Positions 29,100 to 41,974 of a stretch of 64,000 nucleotides of DNA are shown one piece after another (positions within the stretch are counted from its first letter, which is position 1; each line of letters begins with the position of its first letter). The notes under the pieces were generated by a model. The model saw only the letters and a list, made by a program, of their open reading frames with translations, was not told the DNA's origin and did not search any database. Origin of the DNA: Triatoma infestans (taxonomy: Eukaryota; Arthropoda; Insecta; Hemiptera; Reduviidae); contig JAAEAF010014543.1 of the NCBI GenBank assembly GCA_011037195.1, forward strand, positions 1-64,000. The letters are read 5' to 3'. The position numbers and the translations under genes are program-made.

Positions 29100-30545
29100 A
29101 TTTAGATATGGAGGACAATTAGAACTATAATGGGCGTCAGACCTGGTTACCAGGTCCCAGGTTTAAACATAAATGGCACAATTATCGGGAAATAGCGGAA
29201 TGTCTGGCCGAAACATTTGCGAGTGTGTCTAGAACGAAACAGTATTCTCAGGTATTTCATTCTATCAAACAGAAAGAAGAGAATAGTGAGATAGATTTTC
29301 TTGATGAAGGCGACCACCAATCTTACAACATGCCTTTAAAACTGTGGGAGTTGGAATGGTCTTTATCAAAATCAAAAGATACTTGCCTAGGAACCAATAG
29401 TGTTCATTATATGTTTTTAAAACATTTAAACCGGAAAAATAAGTTATATTTATTAAGGTTCCATAATAAAATATGGAATTCCAGACAATTTCCAAAGGCC
29501 TGGAGAACGGCACGATTCAATCACCATCTTACTCACAGTCGCTATACATAGTATCATGTCCTGTATAGCAGCCCCTGTTTTTGGAATATTATATGCCGAC
29601 GACTTGGTAATCTTTAGTAGTGCTCCAAGTGTAGAGAAAGCAAAACAGAATTTACAAATTACTGTTGCAAATTTAGAAATTTGGTCAGAGCAAAATGGTC
29701 TTCGTTTCTCACCAATAAAGAGCACATGCGTACATTTTCATAGATTCCGAAAAATTCAGCTATCAATAAAATTAAATATACAGGGCAGAACTATACCGTG
29801 TTCGGACAAAGTGAGGTATCTGGGAGTGACTCTAGATTCAGAGCTAAGTTGGCGCTCCCATATCCAAGACTTGAAACAAAGGAGCATCCAAAAATTGATT
29901 ACCACCAAAGTGGGAAGCCGATCGCCACAACTTCTTAAATTTTTATAAAGCTTTTGTTCGTAGCAGACTAGATTATGGTAGTATAATTTATGGATACTCA
30001 AAATAATAAATACTATCCATAGCAAGGGTATGTCACTCGCAGCTCTGAGAACAAGTCCAATAGAAAGTATTCCAGCTGAAAGTGGAGAACCAGCACTGCA
30101 AGTTAGAAGGGACATCCTGATGTCTAACTATGTGTCAAGGTTGTTGCCGTTAAAAAATCATGTCGCCTATGAAGTCATTTACAATCCTCAATTTGAACAT
30201 TTATACGCTAGGACAAATACAAGCACTTTACCTTTGGGCATACGTTTTAAAAATTTCTGTTTGCTAAACAATGTATCCATTCCCATGCCTGTATGTTTGA
30301 TCTCTCCAAAAATAGAACCTTGGACTTAAGTTTGACGGCACACTAGGTAAATATATTAAAAGTAAAACTCCGAACTACGTATACAAACACCTACTACAAG
30401 AGCGACTACTGCTTAAATATAAAAATTATATTAAAATATTCACCGACGGGTCAAAGGCGATAAATGGAGTAGGAGCAGCTTTCGTCATGAATGACAGGCT
30501 GTACAAGTTCCCATTAAGCAATATCTCAAGCATATCTACAAGGGA
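29100..30545 (+). pseudogene. I/jockey-like non-LTR retrotransposon, internally deleted
   Basis: The N-terminal RT region lies at 29225-29540 (a conserved LKLWELEWSL, then FHNKIWNSRQFPKAWRTA). A deletion removes the fingers-palm boundary. From 29556 comes the catalytic motif ILYADDLVIFSS and then VRYLGVTLDSELSWRSHI. A frame shift occurs near 29930; then LAALRTSPIESIPAESGEPAL (30030-30329). RNase H starts near 30425 (IKIFTDGSKAINGVGAAFV), then ends in stops. Domain order and the RNase H suggest the I-clade. Confidence 0.75.
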
Positions 30546-30559
30546 GTAGAGGAAAGGAA

Positions 30560-31110
30560 TATGATTAGACCTAGATTGTGGGTTTGCTGTAGAAAATTGT
30601 TAGACTGGTTGGGTATGGATAGCATTCCCGGATGAGTCGCTTACAAATTAGAAACAGGTGCAAAGGACCCAGCTGTTGTGCACCCTTAAAAAAATCCAGA
30701 AAAAAAACAAAAAAAAACAAGTGTTAGTGTAACAGAAAAAGAAACATTGCATTGAAGTGATTTCTCTGCACGAAGTGTGAGAGAATTACTTATGACGATG
30801 GATGAAAATCAAAACCGGTCTGTAATAAAGAAATATGCATTGCTACGACGGATAAAATACCAGATTTTGTTAGCCAGCATTGCAGACCCACATCCACATA
30901 TTAATATTAATGTATCTTGAAAAAATTTTATCGCCCCACACCAGAGATATACAGAGTCTGGTAAGTATAATCAAAAAAAAAAAATTAGGTTGAGAATATT
31001 TCCTTTGGAACAAATTAAGTCCACATACTCCTACCAATTACAAATCGTTACTAAATTATAATTTTGTTTCATCAGCATCACTATATATTTTTCTTAGAAA
31101 AAGTTACACT
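30560..31110. other. Unassigned intergenic sequence
   Basis: Contains 'gaaacattgcattgaagtga', also seen at about 44325-44345 beside the SINE, so part of it is repetitive. No gene found. Confidence 0.35.
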
Positions 31111-31119
31111 TTCTGAACT

Positions 31120-31720
31120 TTTTTATACTGTTGTTGCTAAGAGTATTGTGATCGTGTCAATTTTGACATTGCGTTTTCACCGAAAAATATACATATTTTG
31201 AGATCCCCGGAGATTGAAAAAGTAGTTTTTAGAAATTGGTTCTCTGTGTGCGTGGTGTGGTCAGCTAACTATAAAACGGGAAATCGCAGGGAAAACTGAA
31301 GTTTGGTTTCATTTAATTCTATCAAGGGGGGCACGACATTAAGGTCTGGTCAAAATCGGTTTGACCGGTTGTATACGAGGGTTTTTTTTTTTTCAGTTTT
31401 TTTGCGTTGTCTCAAATTACAACTCCAATGTTTATCTTTAAACTTTAAATAAAAAATTAATAATATAAAGAGCTACAAGTTTTATTATCTTTATTCATTT
31501 AAGGGATGTTCTGGGAGATGTGTGTCTTAGACATTCCTCTAAAGTGCTTATTTCAATATATTATACGATTTTATCTACAAATAATAATAATAATCGGAAT
31601 TTAAATTTAAGCCAAAATTTCCGAACTTGAAGGAAAATCGTCTATTGGAAGTATTAAAGTATCATCATAACTAAAAAATTTATTAAAAGTTCCAATAGCA
31701 GAATTCCAATGTCCTTAAAC
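31120..31720 (+). repeat. Modular repeat 'M', copy
   Basis: Starts near 'gttgctaagagtattgtgat', then 'cgtgtcaattttgacattgc', 'accgaaaaatatacatattt' and one or two decayed modules ('gtttatctttaaacttta'). Confidence 0.6.
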
Positions 31721-31729
31721 GTTAGTGTG

Positions 31730-32704
31730 GAGTTTTTTAAAAAACCTTTGTTTTATAAGGCAATGCTAACATTTTCTTCAACCTCTGAAGTTTGGAAATT
31801 TCACATTTAATTGTTTCTAACGCTATATATAGGTGGTATAGTGGAAAGAAAATGACTCTCTATTTACCAGAAGGCGTAGTTTATTTATAAATTTTTTTTT
31901 ATTTTTATACATATTTTTTTAAAAAAAAGTATAGTTACAACAAGCATCATACAATTTTTATATTATACAGAATGTTTCAAAAATGGGGGGGGTTTTGGGG
32001 ATACAAAACTGTATTGCAACGGAAAATATTCACTTACTGCGACGACCAGGATCATTGGAAAGAGGTAGTTTCAAACATTTTTGTTCGCACCTACAACAAA
32101 TGTCAGATGTTATAGTTTGCACCAATGAGAGGGGACATGGGCACGCATCAATAGATAATCGACTTCTTGCCACAACCTTGTCCAACTAGGTTATTGATAG
32201 TGGTCCCCGTTCACATGCTTTTAGTTCAATGGAACGAACTGAACCCCCACCAAAAAAATTGGGTTTCCTTTTTCCCCTATTTTTTTGGATGCTTTTTTTT
32301 TTTTTGCTTTTATTTGGCGCAGTAAGTTCAATACATTTCTGCAATAAATTTTGGTTATCCCGAAGACCATTTTGTTTAGGCTCAATTTAGTTTTGAAGCG
32401 GAGAAAGAAAAGCGTTAAGTATTAAAAAAAATGTTATTTTTTGTGCTTTTAGCGCTGTTTTGTAATTAATATAGATATTTATTTTCTTTGTTCAGGTTCA
32501 CTCAATCATTGGACATTAATTTAAAATATTTTAAATTAAATAGTAACTATGAAGGAAAACAAAATATCAATAAAAAGATTTATAATTCTTGGATGTAGGA
32601 CTCGAATAAATATCCTGGCATAACAATGAAATCAGTTAAGAAGGGAACACCCATTGCGATAGTTCGGTTGCATAATTGTTCATATTTTAAATTTAATCAT
32701 TTTT

Positions 32705-32746
<42 letters not shown>

Positions 32747-33955
32747 TCAAACAGTTAAAGCTTAATTTATTTTCTTGATTCTGTAAAATGAAAATATGTG
32801 GTGGATACCTACGACTTTCTTTATTCCAGTTCACAAAGTTTGAAAGACTAGATTTATTTATAATAAAATTTGGTACATATTTTTGCAAGAAAATATTTAC
32901 TCTTGTTCAGCCTTTACGGCTACCGCTTTAGAGCATGTGAGATATCATTTTTGTAAACCTTGGCAGCAGCCTTAACCTGAGTCAGCTCATTTCTCTAGTT
33001 CATTTCTAACATCCTAGTGAGACATTGCGAATAAGAATATGTATGACCTAAACATCTATTCAGCACTTTGTCCTAATACCGTCCCAGTCGTCTTGCCAAT
33101 ACAGTTGATCTAGTTGTCCTGTTAACATATTTCCTATTCAATGATGTCTCCCCTAAACTTCAACCTTCAGCAGTTAACAGCTAAATCAATTCCACTGATT
33201 GGAGTTGATTTCTCTGTTTGTTTACTGGTTAAGAACCACATTTCGGAAGAATACCTATATTGGAAGGATTAAAAAGAAATAAGAACGGTGTAAAAATACC
33301 AACTTTGAATAAAATTCATTAATTTTAATTTCAATAAGAGAAAGTCGTGGGTATCATACCCATTATTTTAATAGTTTTACATTAATGTTCACTAAATCCA
33401 AGCAGAATTTTTACAACGATGTTTGTAAAAAATAAAAACATTTTGGAAAAAAAAGAAAATTGATTATTGTATCATTGTTCTTTTTTTTTTACGTATTGTA
33501 TTGTATTATTTTTAATATGTTACGTTAGGTAAATGATAAATTTTGAATTCGAAAATTCATATAAAAAAAAAAACATTAAATTTTTGTTATATAAGAATAA
33601 TTTTATAAGAAAATGAAATGAGGACGTTAGAATTAAAGGAAGTTCTGAATTTGGTCAACCTAACTTTAAAATTTGCATACAATAACTTTAAAATAGATTA
33701 CTTAAAAAAAAGGATAGTAAATACAGTGCAATAGATTTTTACTGAAATTATTATTAATAAAAATCAAAATTAATTATTTATTATAATGCATATTATTCAT
33801 AAAATTATTATTTACATAATTTATTATTTTATTTTCAGAAGATTTACATTTAAACATTCTAAATGTTATATTTTAGAATTTCCATTACTTCACATGAAAT
33901 TTGTCCTTATTCTGATTATATATCATTCATTATTTATTAGTTGTTCTTTAAGAGG
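31730..33955. other. Intergenic with long homopolymer
   Basis: Holds a ~38-bp T-run at 32706-32744 and a ~200-bp better-composed stretch at 31985-32190 (open on the plus strand, not recognised; it may be a decayed retroelement or transposase). The remainder is AT-rich with no evidence of genes. Confidence 0.4.
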
Positions 33956-33959
33956 GTGA

Positions 33960-34220
33960 ATCAAAGTCAGTGGGTAACAGTTTATTAAATTGAAAAATAC
34001 TTGTGAGTTGAGGGTTGAGACCAGTCAGTGGTTTACTAGAAACTCTCGTTTCGCCCATATTGCAATGACCCTCTTCAGGGGTTGTTACACCTTAGAAGCC
34101 AATAAGGAAAGGTTTTCCTTATTGGCTTTCAAGATGTAACGACCCTGAAGTGGCTCATTGTAATATGGGGAAGCAAATCACTGACGCAGTCTCAACCCGG
34201 TAATTCAAGTGTTTTTTTTC
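33960..34220. repeat. Foldback with hammerhead-like core
   Basis: The arms face each other across 'agccaataaggaaaggtttt', a GCCAATAAGGAAA/TTTCCTTATTGGC stem. The left arm on the minus strand reads CCC, CTGAAGA, a hairpin, GAAAC, GAGA, GTT. This keeps the canonical CUGAAGA and GAAA with a 4-base loop on stem III. Stem I is not convincing. The right arm is diverged. A related, more decayed copy lies at 12010-12050. Confidence 0.6.
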
Positions 34221-34229
34221 AACTTTATT

Positions 34230-34980
34230 AAATGTAATTTAATATTACAATTAAACACAAATATTTTAATTTTTACATATAAACACAAATATTTTGCAAA
34301 GTATATGCCAGAGCTCGTGAAAACTTCGACCTCGGAAGGATTGTGTGGAAATGCTCCAGGTTAGGCTAACTTTCCAATCAGAATCAAAAACATAGGATAT
34401 CCAGTTTTTTTTTAATTTTTTTTTTTTTAAGCCCCACAGTGATATTTTATACATGTTTTTGTAAGAAAAATTTATTTACATTGTTTTATAATGATAAACT
34501 GTGACTTATCCTAGTTATTAATGAAGGCTACCTATTCCTACACATCTTCCAAACACAACTCCATAAATAAATAAATTATGTGCTTGATTAGGGAAGGAAC
34601 AACAGACAGAAATTTAGATTTTATCATCAATGGATGCTCTTAATAAGGCCCATGATGTAGAAAATAGAAATTGGAAATCATTTTTGAAATTGACAGATAT
34701 ATACATTAACTGTTTTATATATTGTACCAGATTTTTTTTGCTTCTTTTTTTTTTTTTTAAAAAAAAGGGTTAATTGCATTGCTATTAAAAGATGTGTCCT
34801 CCAAGTTGGTATCTGGATGAGACTTCTCAATCTAAGCACCCTATTCAGAGTTTATTTCTCCAAGAAATCCTAAAATCTGAGAAGGTTCTAGGGAGGGTAT
34901 ATTCTCCTCCAACACCTTTGGTGGGGGGCACCAGATTTCTAAATCTTCTCTGGATGATGATTCACGAGGTTTAATGATAT
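34230..34980. other. Intergenic, no gene seen
   Basis: AT-rich with short T-runs. An open stretch at 34792-34974 has no recognisable motif. Confidence 0.35.
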
Positions 34981-34989
34981 GCTCCTCCA

Positions 34990-35345
34990 TCTCTCTATAC
35001 AATCAGCAAGTGCTATCGCATCCTAGGCCTCGCTTCTTCAGGTGCCCAGTGCTTCCTACCAGTGCTCTATGAGAAAAAAAACGGTCGACATGCGAAGCCT
35101 ATTTTTGCTTCGACTGATTGATACACGCCACAAACCTTTTTCGGAGTAACTTTCTACAGCTAAGTTTTTTAAGTTTCTCCACATTTCTATGCCGTTCTCA
35201 AAGATACTGGTCGCTTGTCCCACAATAAGGTCCCATCGCCATGAACGGGATTACAGAGCCTTTCCTTGCCAGGTTGTCGGCCATCTCCTTACCTATGCCA
35301 TCTCTATGCCAACATGCTCCCGGTACCTAGAATAGATATTATTAG
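34990..35345 (-). mobile_element. Non-LTR retrotransposon RNase H fragment
   Basis: On the minus strand, from 35345 back, the reading is a decayed VPG..W, GIGKEMADNLARKGSVIPFM, matching the C-terminal part of RNase H (the 'GNExADxLARxGS' signature). The rest is a frameshifted tail. No 3' end was found. Confidence 0.6.
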
Positions 35346-35349
35346 AATC

Positions 35350-37470
35350 TTACAAATCTTGGGTTCCTACAAGATCATGTCCTTAAATTTTAACTTATTA
35401 TTATTCTGAGCTTAGATGTTTATCCTATGTATCAGGGGGTGTGAAATCTTGTTGATCAACTAAAGTTAGTAGTATTTTTTAACAGAATATTTCTAAAATG
35501 AATTATTAATTAGACGGCCAGCGCTTAAATTTGCCAGTGATTGATTGTTCATATGTAGCATGACACAACTTGATCATTGTATTTTATTTTTAAGATATAT
35601 CTAGCGAAATAGGCACTTTTTTTTCCTGTGGTTACCAAAAAAAATTTATGAATGTGCTCTCTTATAATTATATGATTCAAGGCTTTTCGAACTTTTTTAT
35701 TAGGATATATTTATATAATTGTAAAATATTGCACAGGCCTATCTTATGAAATTATTCGAATCTGAATTTTATTTTAAATTACAGATAAATTTAGTAGTAC
35801 CCTTTATTCTGGCCTATAGTAGTTCATAAAATCTATGATTTTCTCTGCGAGTATACGTGTAATCCTATGGTTACTTGGTACTTTATTGTTATTATTATTA
35901 TTATTGTTAGTATTATTAAAAATTAATTTATTTCTTTGAATTTCATGGTATAAATGTGAAGAAATGGAAATTCGTGTAGATGACCGTGTGTAGTTTAACC
36001 TTACAAATTGTATGCTTTTCCATAAGGGTTGGCGTCCGATAGTCCTGGATCATCCTCGGTTCATTAACGAGCTCATCGGCCAAACAGAAGTTATTTTCAT
36101 GATAAGTAGCAAAAAACTATTAGATTGCTAAGATATATTAAACTTTCATAAACATTTGATTAAATTACAAAGCCCATGGCAAAGTATTCTGAGCTTTACT
36201 GCTAGTCGTATACTAATTATACCTAGCAGGAACTAGTTAAACGTCAATACACCACAATACTTCACAGCCATGAAGAAAACTTGTGTGCAGAGATTAGCGA
36301 ACGCTGGGAGCCGGTGTCGAGGATGGCCAAGCAGGCTTTCATGGACGCTAACTGTTGCTGAGCATTGCAAATCTAGCAACTTAATGGAGTGCTTCTTTTT
36401 CAAAATTTGTTGAATCTTTTCGTTCTCACCGTCCAATTTGTTATATTTGTTCGGTTGATATTATTTTAAGGAATGGATATGTTATTACAAAACAATTAAT
36501 ACATAATTGTGCTATTATCATTATTATTATTATTATTAAAAAAAGAGAAAGGCTGTTACAGAGCGAGCCTCAAGTTAAGATAGTTATTTTTATTGTTTTC
36601 CAGTATTTACAATTTCAACATTGACAGTGTCCCCACAGTGTAGTCAGAAGTAGTCAATTTAAGAGATTGGGATTATTTTTGTTTTATTATTTATATCAGT
36701 TTTGCTATGTGAATGTTAAGAAAATGTATCATTTCTTTCTTTTCATAAAATAAAATAAATATTTTTACATTTTATTTAGTTAAATTTTGTTCAGCACGTA
36801 TTTTCCAAAAGTTGTATACGTTTGGATTTTTTCATTTTATTTCAGTTTAAAATACAAGAGATTTATAATAAAGTTCATAATTATTTATAAAATTTTATGC
36901 TCACAGAAGAAAAAGAAATGAATTGTAATCATTATTTTGTTTAACAGCTTGTGTTGGCAAAATTTACTAAATGAACTGGAAAATTTTTAATTTTTAGTTT
37001 CAGTTTCTGTATATTTCCAATTTATAGGCACAGTTTTTTTTTTAATCCATCATTATCCGCTTGCAGAATCTTGGAAGTTCGGTCTTCCCCTAAATAAACC
37101 GCCAATTCATCTGATCGCCACGCTCGAATTGAGACTGCACAGATCCTGCACCTTTTCGTCTGTTGACTCTGCAGGTTGCAAGTATTCTCAAGAACCAGCT
37201 CTGTGGAACCAACCACAACAGTTCCTCAAGAACTATTTTCATCGACTAAGGTTTTCATTTGCGGTTTACATTCCTGACCAGCAAAAACCTAAGCCAGATA
37301 AATTTCACAATGTCTTGCTCTTTGTACAAAATACTTAGTTCGTCGTCATATCTTTGTCTTGATAGGTGAATCCTCCATAGATTTCCGGATGAATTTTCTT
37401 TCGAAAAAAATAATAAAGAACGAAGGCGCATTATATTATAATAAATGCAGTAAGACTGGACGCAGTATTA
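35350..37470. other. Intergenic, no gene seen
   Basis: Contains (TTA)n runs near 35887-35915 and 36520-36537 and a Penelope-like terminal fragment at about 37195-37222 ('agctctgtggaaccaaccac'). No gene recognised. Confidence 0.45.
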
Positions 37471-37479
37471 TTTATCTGT

Positions 37480-37960
37480 GGGAAGGATTAAATTGTACTG
37501 TATCCATAGCCCCACTGGGCCCCATATAACTACCCCAAAGAAAAACAACAAACCGGGTCTAGAACAGGTCTAACCCATCTAAGATTCATCTCATTCCAAA
37601 CAAATCGGACCATAGCCTTAAGGGGAAAAAGCCTAAGCTCTTCCACATGCATCCTGTTCTGCCCAAAGGACCTAACCTAATTTCCTCAGAACCCAAGCAA
37701 TCTATCATAAGATGGATAGGTGTTTTTTCCTCCGTCTCACAGACTCTACAAAACGGGTCTGGCATGAACCCTATTACATAGAGTTGTCTTCTTAAACCAC
37801 AATGCCCAGTAAGGGTTTCAATGAGATGTCTAAGAGAGCTCTGTGAAAGACACAGCAACATCTCACTAATAGCCCTGTCCGGATCCCCCAATGAGCATTT
37901 TAGACTGCCGACAACCCACTGAGCTCAATGATAAGGATGAATGCTTTGTAACTATCTATG
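37480..37960 (-). mobile_element. I-like non-LTR retrotransposon 3' end (copy 2)
   Basis: The minus frame 37891-37586 reads LTGHCGLRRQLYVIG, then CRVCETEEKTPIHLMIDC, a C-x2-C-x8-H-x4-C motif. It aligns with copy 1 at 5787-6068 and shares the 3' UTR ('accccaaagaaaaacaacaa'). It ends near 37470 by a short AAT-type tail. Confidence 0.75.
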
Positions 37961-38009
37961 ACTGGAAGCTTGACACACCTGTGCCTAAGACACACCAACA
38001 ACAGGCAAC

Positions 38010-39370
38010 TCATTAATTTTCCTTTTATTTTGGTCATTCTTTGGAATTCGTCATGAGGGCCGTTTCAAGCAAGTGTGCAAAGCAGTCTGTGACCGTTCGT
38101 GTAACACTGGAGGTAATTATGAGGTATCACCTCAATCATAACCAATCTTCTCTAGAAGGTAATCTATATGAATTATTAAAAACAAAAGTCTTCAATATTC
38201 TAACAGAAGGAAAACTTTTAATAGGAACCTTTAGAAGCATCTCGTGATGAATGATAGGATAACCATACCGCTTCCAAGCGGGCCGCAGTAACACTAGAGA
38301 GCAGCCAGTTTTTTGGGTGTATTGAAATACGAAGTAGCATCTGTTGGAGATGAATCCTTGTTTTCGTTATTCTTAAAAAATCATTTCTGGCTATTATGAG
38401 TTGCAGGTCTAGTCGTGGCCAGCTTTCGACCAACCACCAAAAGGGTAGCGGTTATTTAGTGAATGGGAGTATTTAAAGAACGAAGACTGTGACGTGCAAA
38501 GAATCCTCTTGCATATGTTGTTATATTTAAATTTATTTTCTTAAAATATTTATGGAAGGAAAAAATGTCCTAAAAATTCTTATTTTAAAAACTTAGAATT
38601 AATAGTAACAGAATAATTAATTTTTTATTCAATCTGTGTACAATATTAAACAAAAATTGTGCCTTACAGTTGAAATGTATATGTTACTCACTATACTTAT
38701 TAATTTTATGTCATTTCTGATATTTTATACTTCTAAATGCACTATTTGTATTTTTTCTTTATTATTATAATTTTTTTTTTTTTTCACTGATTCACCAATA
38801 TTGCAAGAAGCTTTCATAAATTTACAGTTCTATTCTAGTTGAAATTTCTATGCAAAATACACGATAATGATACTTATCTAATGATTATTTAGCATATGCT
38901 CTTAGTAGATATTAATTCGCTGCTATACGAGGATAGCAAGAAAAAGTTGGGTACTCGCAGACCAAAAGCAACATATCATCTGTATATGTTTTTCTTCCCC
39001 CGAATAATTAAGGTGAAAGACGGATGCGTAAATGACAATACTATTGTAAATGGGAGAATATAGATGTGATATAAATTAATGAAATAATTACTGCATAGCT
39101 CTTACATATACATATTTATATATTTAAATATGTATGTAATATATATATATGTATACAAAATGTATAAAAGTTGATTGTATAAAATAATATTTATAAAGAA
39201 TCTTGATTATATATTTAATATATATATTGTTTTTCTTTTATATTTTGTAATTTTATTTTGTAAAATATAATTTTCCTTTTTATTTATTAATTATCCTTTT
39301 ATTTTGGTCTGTCATTGGAATTCTTCATGAAGGCCATTCCAAGCAAGTGTGCAAGACAGTCTGTGATTAG
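38010..39370 (+). repeat. Direct repeat pair about 1.28 kb apart
   Basis: The block 'ccttttattttggtc', 'ttggaattc', 'tcatgagggccgtttcaagc', 'aagtgtgcaaagcagtctgt' at about 38018-38092 recurs at about 39293-39366 with a few changes. The intervening DNA is AT-rich (AT runs at 39110-39160). It could be the ends of an unrecognised element. Confidence 0.65.
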
Positions 39371-39719
39371 CTGACAGAAAAACAAAAACAATAGATTTCA
39401 ATAATTAAATGGTAGGAAAGAAAACATCATTTATTTCACTTGACATCTTTTTACAAATAATTTGTAAAACTTTTTTTTTTCTCTTGTTTTTCTCTCTTGA
39501 CGAGGAATTGGGCAGGTAAAAAAATATTTCAACTATTCCTGGCGACCTGGCGATCTCCTATTAAAAGAGAAGATCGAAAAAATTATTTAACATGGGAAAT
39601 CAGACAAGTTCATACATATTCTTTTTTTGTATGTACATTTCTCAGTATTTTTTCCAAAACTACTGATCTGGAAAATGAAACCAATGAAGTATTTTTCTAT
39701 TTTTAATCTTGAAGAATTT

Positions 39720-40110
39720 TTCTATTTTTCTCTTTTTAATGTTGGAAGAATGATAATTTTACTACTCGCAATGTAAAATGTAGAACACGGATTTTTTTTT
39801 TTACCGGAAATTCATATTTAAAGGCCCTTGAGTCCAAGAAAAAGGATTTTTAGAAATTTGTGTGTTTGTACTCAAAAATGGAAAATCGCAGGCAGCTGAA
39901 ACTTGGTACTTCATTTAGGTTCTATTTGGGGACTCAACAGTAAATGTTTTGGTAAAAAATTGGTCAACCTAATTATACCACTTTATTGAATCGATTTTTC
40001 ATTTTTTTTTTTTGCTTTTTCCAATTTTCATTCAAAATATAGTTCTCATGTTTCAAAGATATATATCTATTCCAGATAAATCTCAGTGGTCTTAGCATTT
40101 TCTAGTTTAA
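39720..40110 (+). repeat. Modular repeat 'M', fragment
   Basis: Contains 'ccggaaattcatatttaaag', 'aactcaaaaatgg', 'gaaacttggtacttcattta' and a T-run with 'tttttccaattttca'. Confidence 0.5.
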
Positions 40111-40493
40111 CATGAGTTCCATTGGAGGAGATTACCCACCCCTGGGGGTATCCTCCCCATACACCTTTGTTAAAAACCGTTGCTCTAAACTTTACAACCA
40201 CTATTTTTGTAGGTAGCCAGAAGAACTTTCTAATGGATAGCAGCACAAAATTATGTTATGTACAGATCCCTGTAGTCTGTAGTTCTCTAAACGTTATAGT
40301 ATAAAGTCCAAGATTAAAGAAAATTTATTCAGTTAGAATTGTTATAATTACCGTAAAAGTATATCATTGAGTGTTACATACTAGAATTTTAAAAAGATTA
40401 AAAATCTGGAAAAATGCCGTTGGGATTCTTACACCCAGGTTCAGAATTGTAGCAGATATCTCACTGAGGCACTTACTAATATGTACGATTGAT

Positions 40494-40860
40494 TATTATT
40501 ATTATTATTATTATTATTTGTCTGTGGGGAGGGAAACCCTACGCTATCCAAAGCCTCACTGGGCCCATATAGCTACCCCAAGAAAAACAACAAGCCGGGT
40601 CTATAACAAAAATCCAGACCCGGGTCTAATCCATCTAAGATTCACCGCAGTCCGAATAAATCGGACAGTAACCTTAAGCGGAAATAGCCTAAGCTCTTCC
40701 ACAGACATCCTATTCCGACCAAAGGAATCAGTCATAATATGGATGGTGGTGTTTCCTCCTCTGTCTCACAGACTCTACAAAATGGATCCGGCAGTGCCCC
40801 ATTATGTAGAGATGTCTCCTAAACCACAATGTCAGTAAGAGATCCAACCAGATGCATGTA
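40494..40860 (-). mobile_element. I-like non-LTR retrotransposon 3' end (copy 3) with (TAA)n tail
   Basis: The minus strand reads the same C-terminal coding and 3' UTR as copies 1 and 2. It ends in a clean run of (AAT) repeats at 40494-40519 on the opposite strand (TTA on plus). Such a tail is typical of I elements. The coding is frameshifted. Confidence 0.78.
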
Positions 40861-40907
40861 CGATTTAGTTTTTATATTTGAAAAGTAGTATTTTTATTGT
40901 GGTTGTT

Positions 40908-41217
40908 GGTTCCGCAGAGCTGGAAAGCATCAGAGACATTTTCCGTGGTAGCCTGCTTCATTTTGTGGTCATCGACCGGTTTCGGGCGTTCGCCCATTTC
41001 AGGATGCGTTTTTCAGACAGTGTGACAACACAGACTTGCACAGAAACAATTGAGTCTTTAACACACTGAGTCTCAGAGAGTCGTGTGTAAACTAAGTTTG
41101 CCCTGTGCAAGTCTGTGTTGTCACACTGTCTGAAAAACGCATCCTGAAGATGGGCGAACGCCCGAAACCGGTCGATGACCACAAAATGAAGCAGGCTACC
41201 ACGAAAATGTCTCAGAT
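40908..41217. repeat. Foldback of two Penelope-like terminal repeats
   Basis: It begins with the outer terminal sequence 'ggttccgcagagctggaaag'. The left arm (40929-41042) and right arm (41103-41217) are nearly exact complements, including 'gtgacaacacagacttgcac'. The spacer is about 60 bp. It is read as an inverted 5' terminal repeat fused to the 3' one after loss of the coding region. Confidence 0.88.
41140..41177 (+). ncRNA. Hammerhead-ribozyme-like core, intact
   Basis: CATC (stem I), CTGAAGA, T, GGGC GAAC GCCC (stem II), GAAA, CCGG, TC, GATG (stem I). Every canonical core base is present, and cleavage would be after GTC at 41173. Stem III is two pairs inside the palindrome ACCGGU. The left-arm copy has lost the G of CUGAAGA. 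One unpaired U before stem II is a deviation. Confidence 0.65.
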
Positions 41218-41339
41218 ATTGTTTATGTTGTTTTTTTTTTTTTAAATTTTTAAATGCAATAATTCTTTCTCTAGTAGCAACAAGAACAGTAAGGCAAAAT
41301 AATTTGTGCAAGGGCAACAAAAGTGCTTGGAACGGCCCT

Positions 41340-41970
41340 GAGTCAATCTATACCATTACTCAATACCGAATATATTCATAGATAATAATAGCATTGACAA
41401 ATTTAAATAAAATATCTAAATAAGAGTATTTTCAATCAAATACAAAAAAATGTTCACAAAAAATGAAATGAAAATGTATCACATTATCTGATGTCTTGTC
41501 TCTTATTCAACTTGAAAACAATTTGCAATTTGTAAAATATATATAAAAAAATTGTTCATTGTATATAAAATGAAAATTGTACTAATGAAACAAATTTTCC
41601 AACGTGAAAAGTAGAAATATATAAATAAGCATTTTTAAAAATTCTTTTTCTTCTTTTTGATCTGTATTTTAAAAAGTTTAATTTGTTTATTTTTGTATGC
41701 TTGAGCTTGAATGAGCTAGTGGTTGAGGCACGAAGGCCACATGGGTTTATTGTGCTCTTCAGTTTTTACTCTCACTAACTCTGATTCAATCGTGAATAAC
41801 ATATCAAAGCTCTTTTAGCCACCTCGCCCAATGATGGAATTATATGGGAAAGGAAGAAGGTAAGGAATTGTGTGCAGCACTCCAACCAACAGTTGAAGAT
41901 CAAAAGAGAACACTAACAGGGAAGGTGGTGATAGTAAATTATTATATAAAAGAATTTTTTGACCGTTGAT
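41340..41970. other. Intergenic, no gene seen
   Basis: AT-rich. Near 41700-41930 composition is more even, but no recognisable coding or repeat family was found. Confidence 0.4.
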
Positions 41971-41974
41971 GAAT

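Noticed and set aside
32703..32888. Open frame ending in poly-lysine
   Set aside because: The tail is the 38-bp T-run read on the other strand.
40371..40838. 155-codon plus frame
   Set aside because: It runs antisense through the I-like 3' end and a TTA microsatellite (YYYYYYY run).
41105..41217. Right arm considered as a bacterial-type terminator hairpin
   Set aside because: It is half of a dispersed foldback in eukaryotic DNA.
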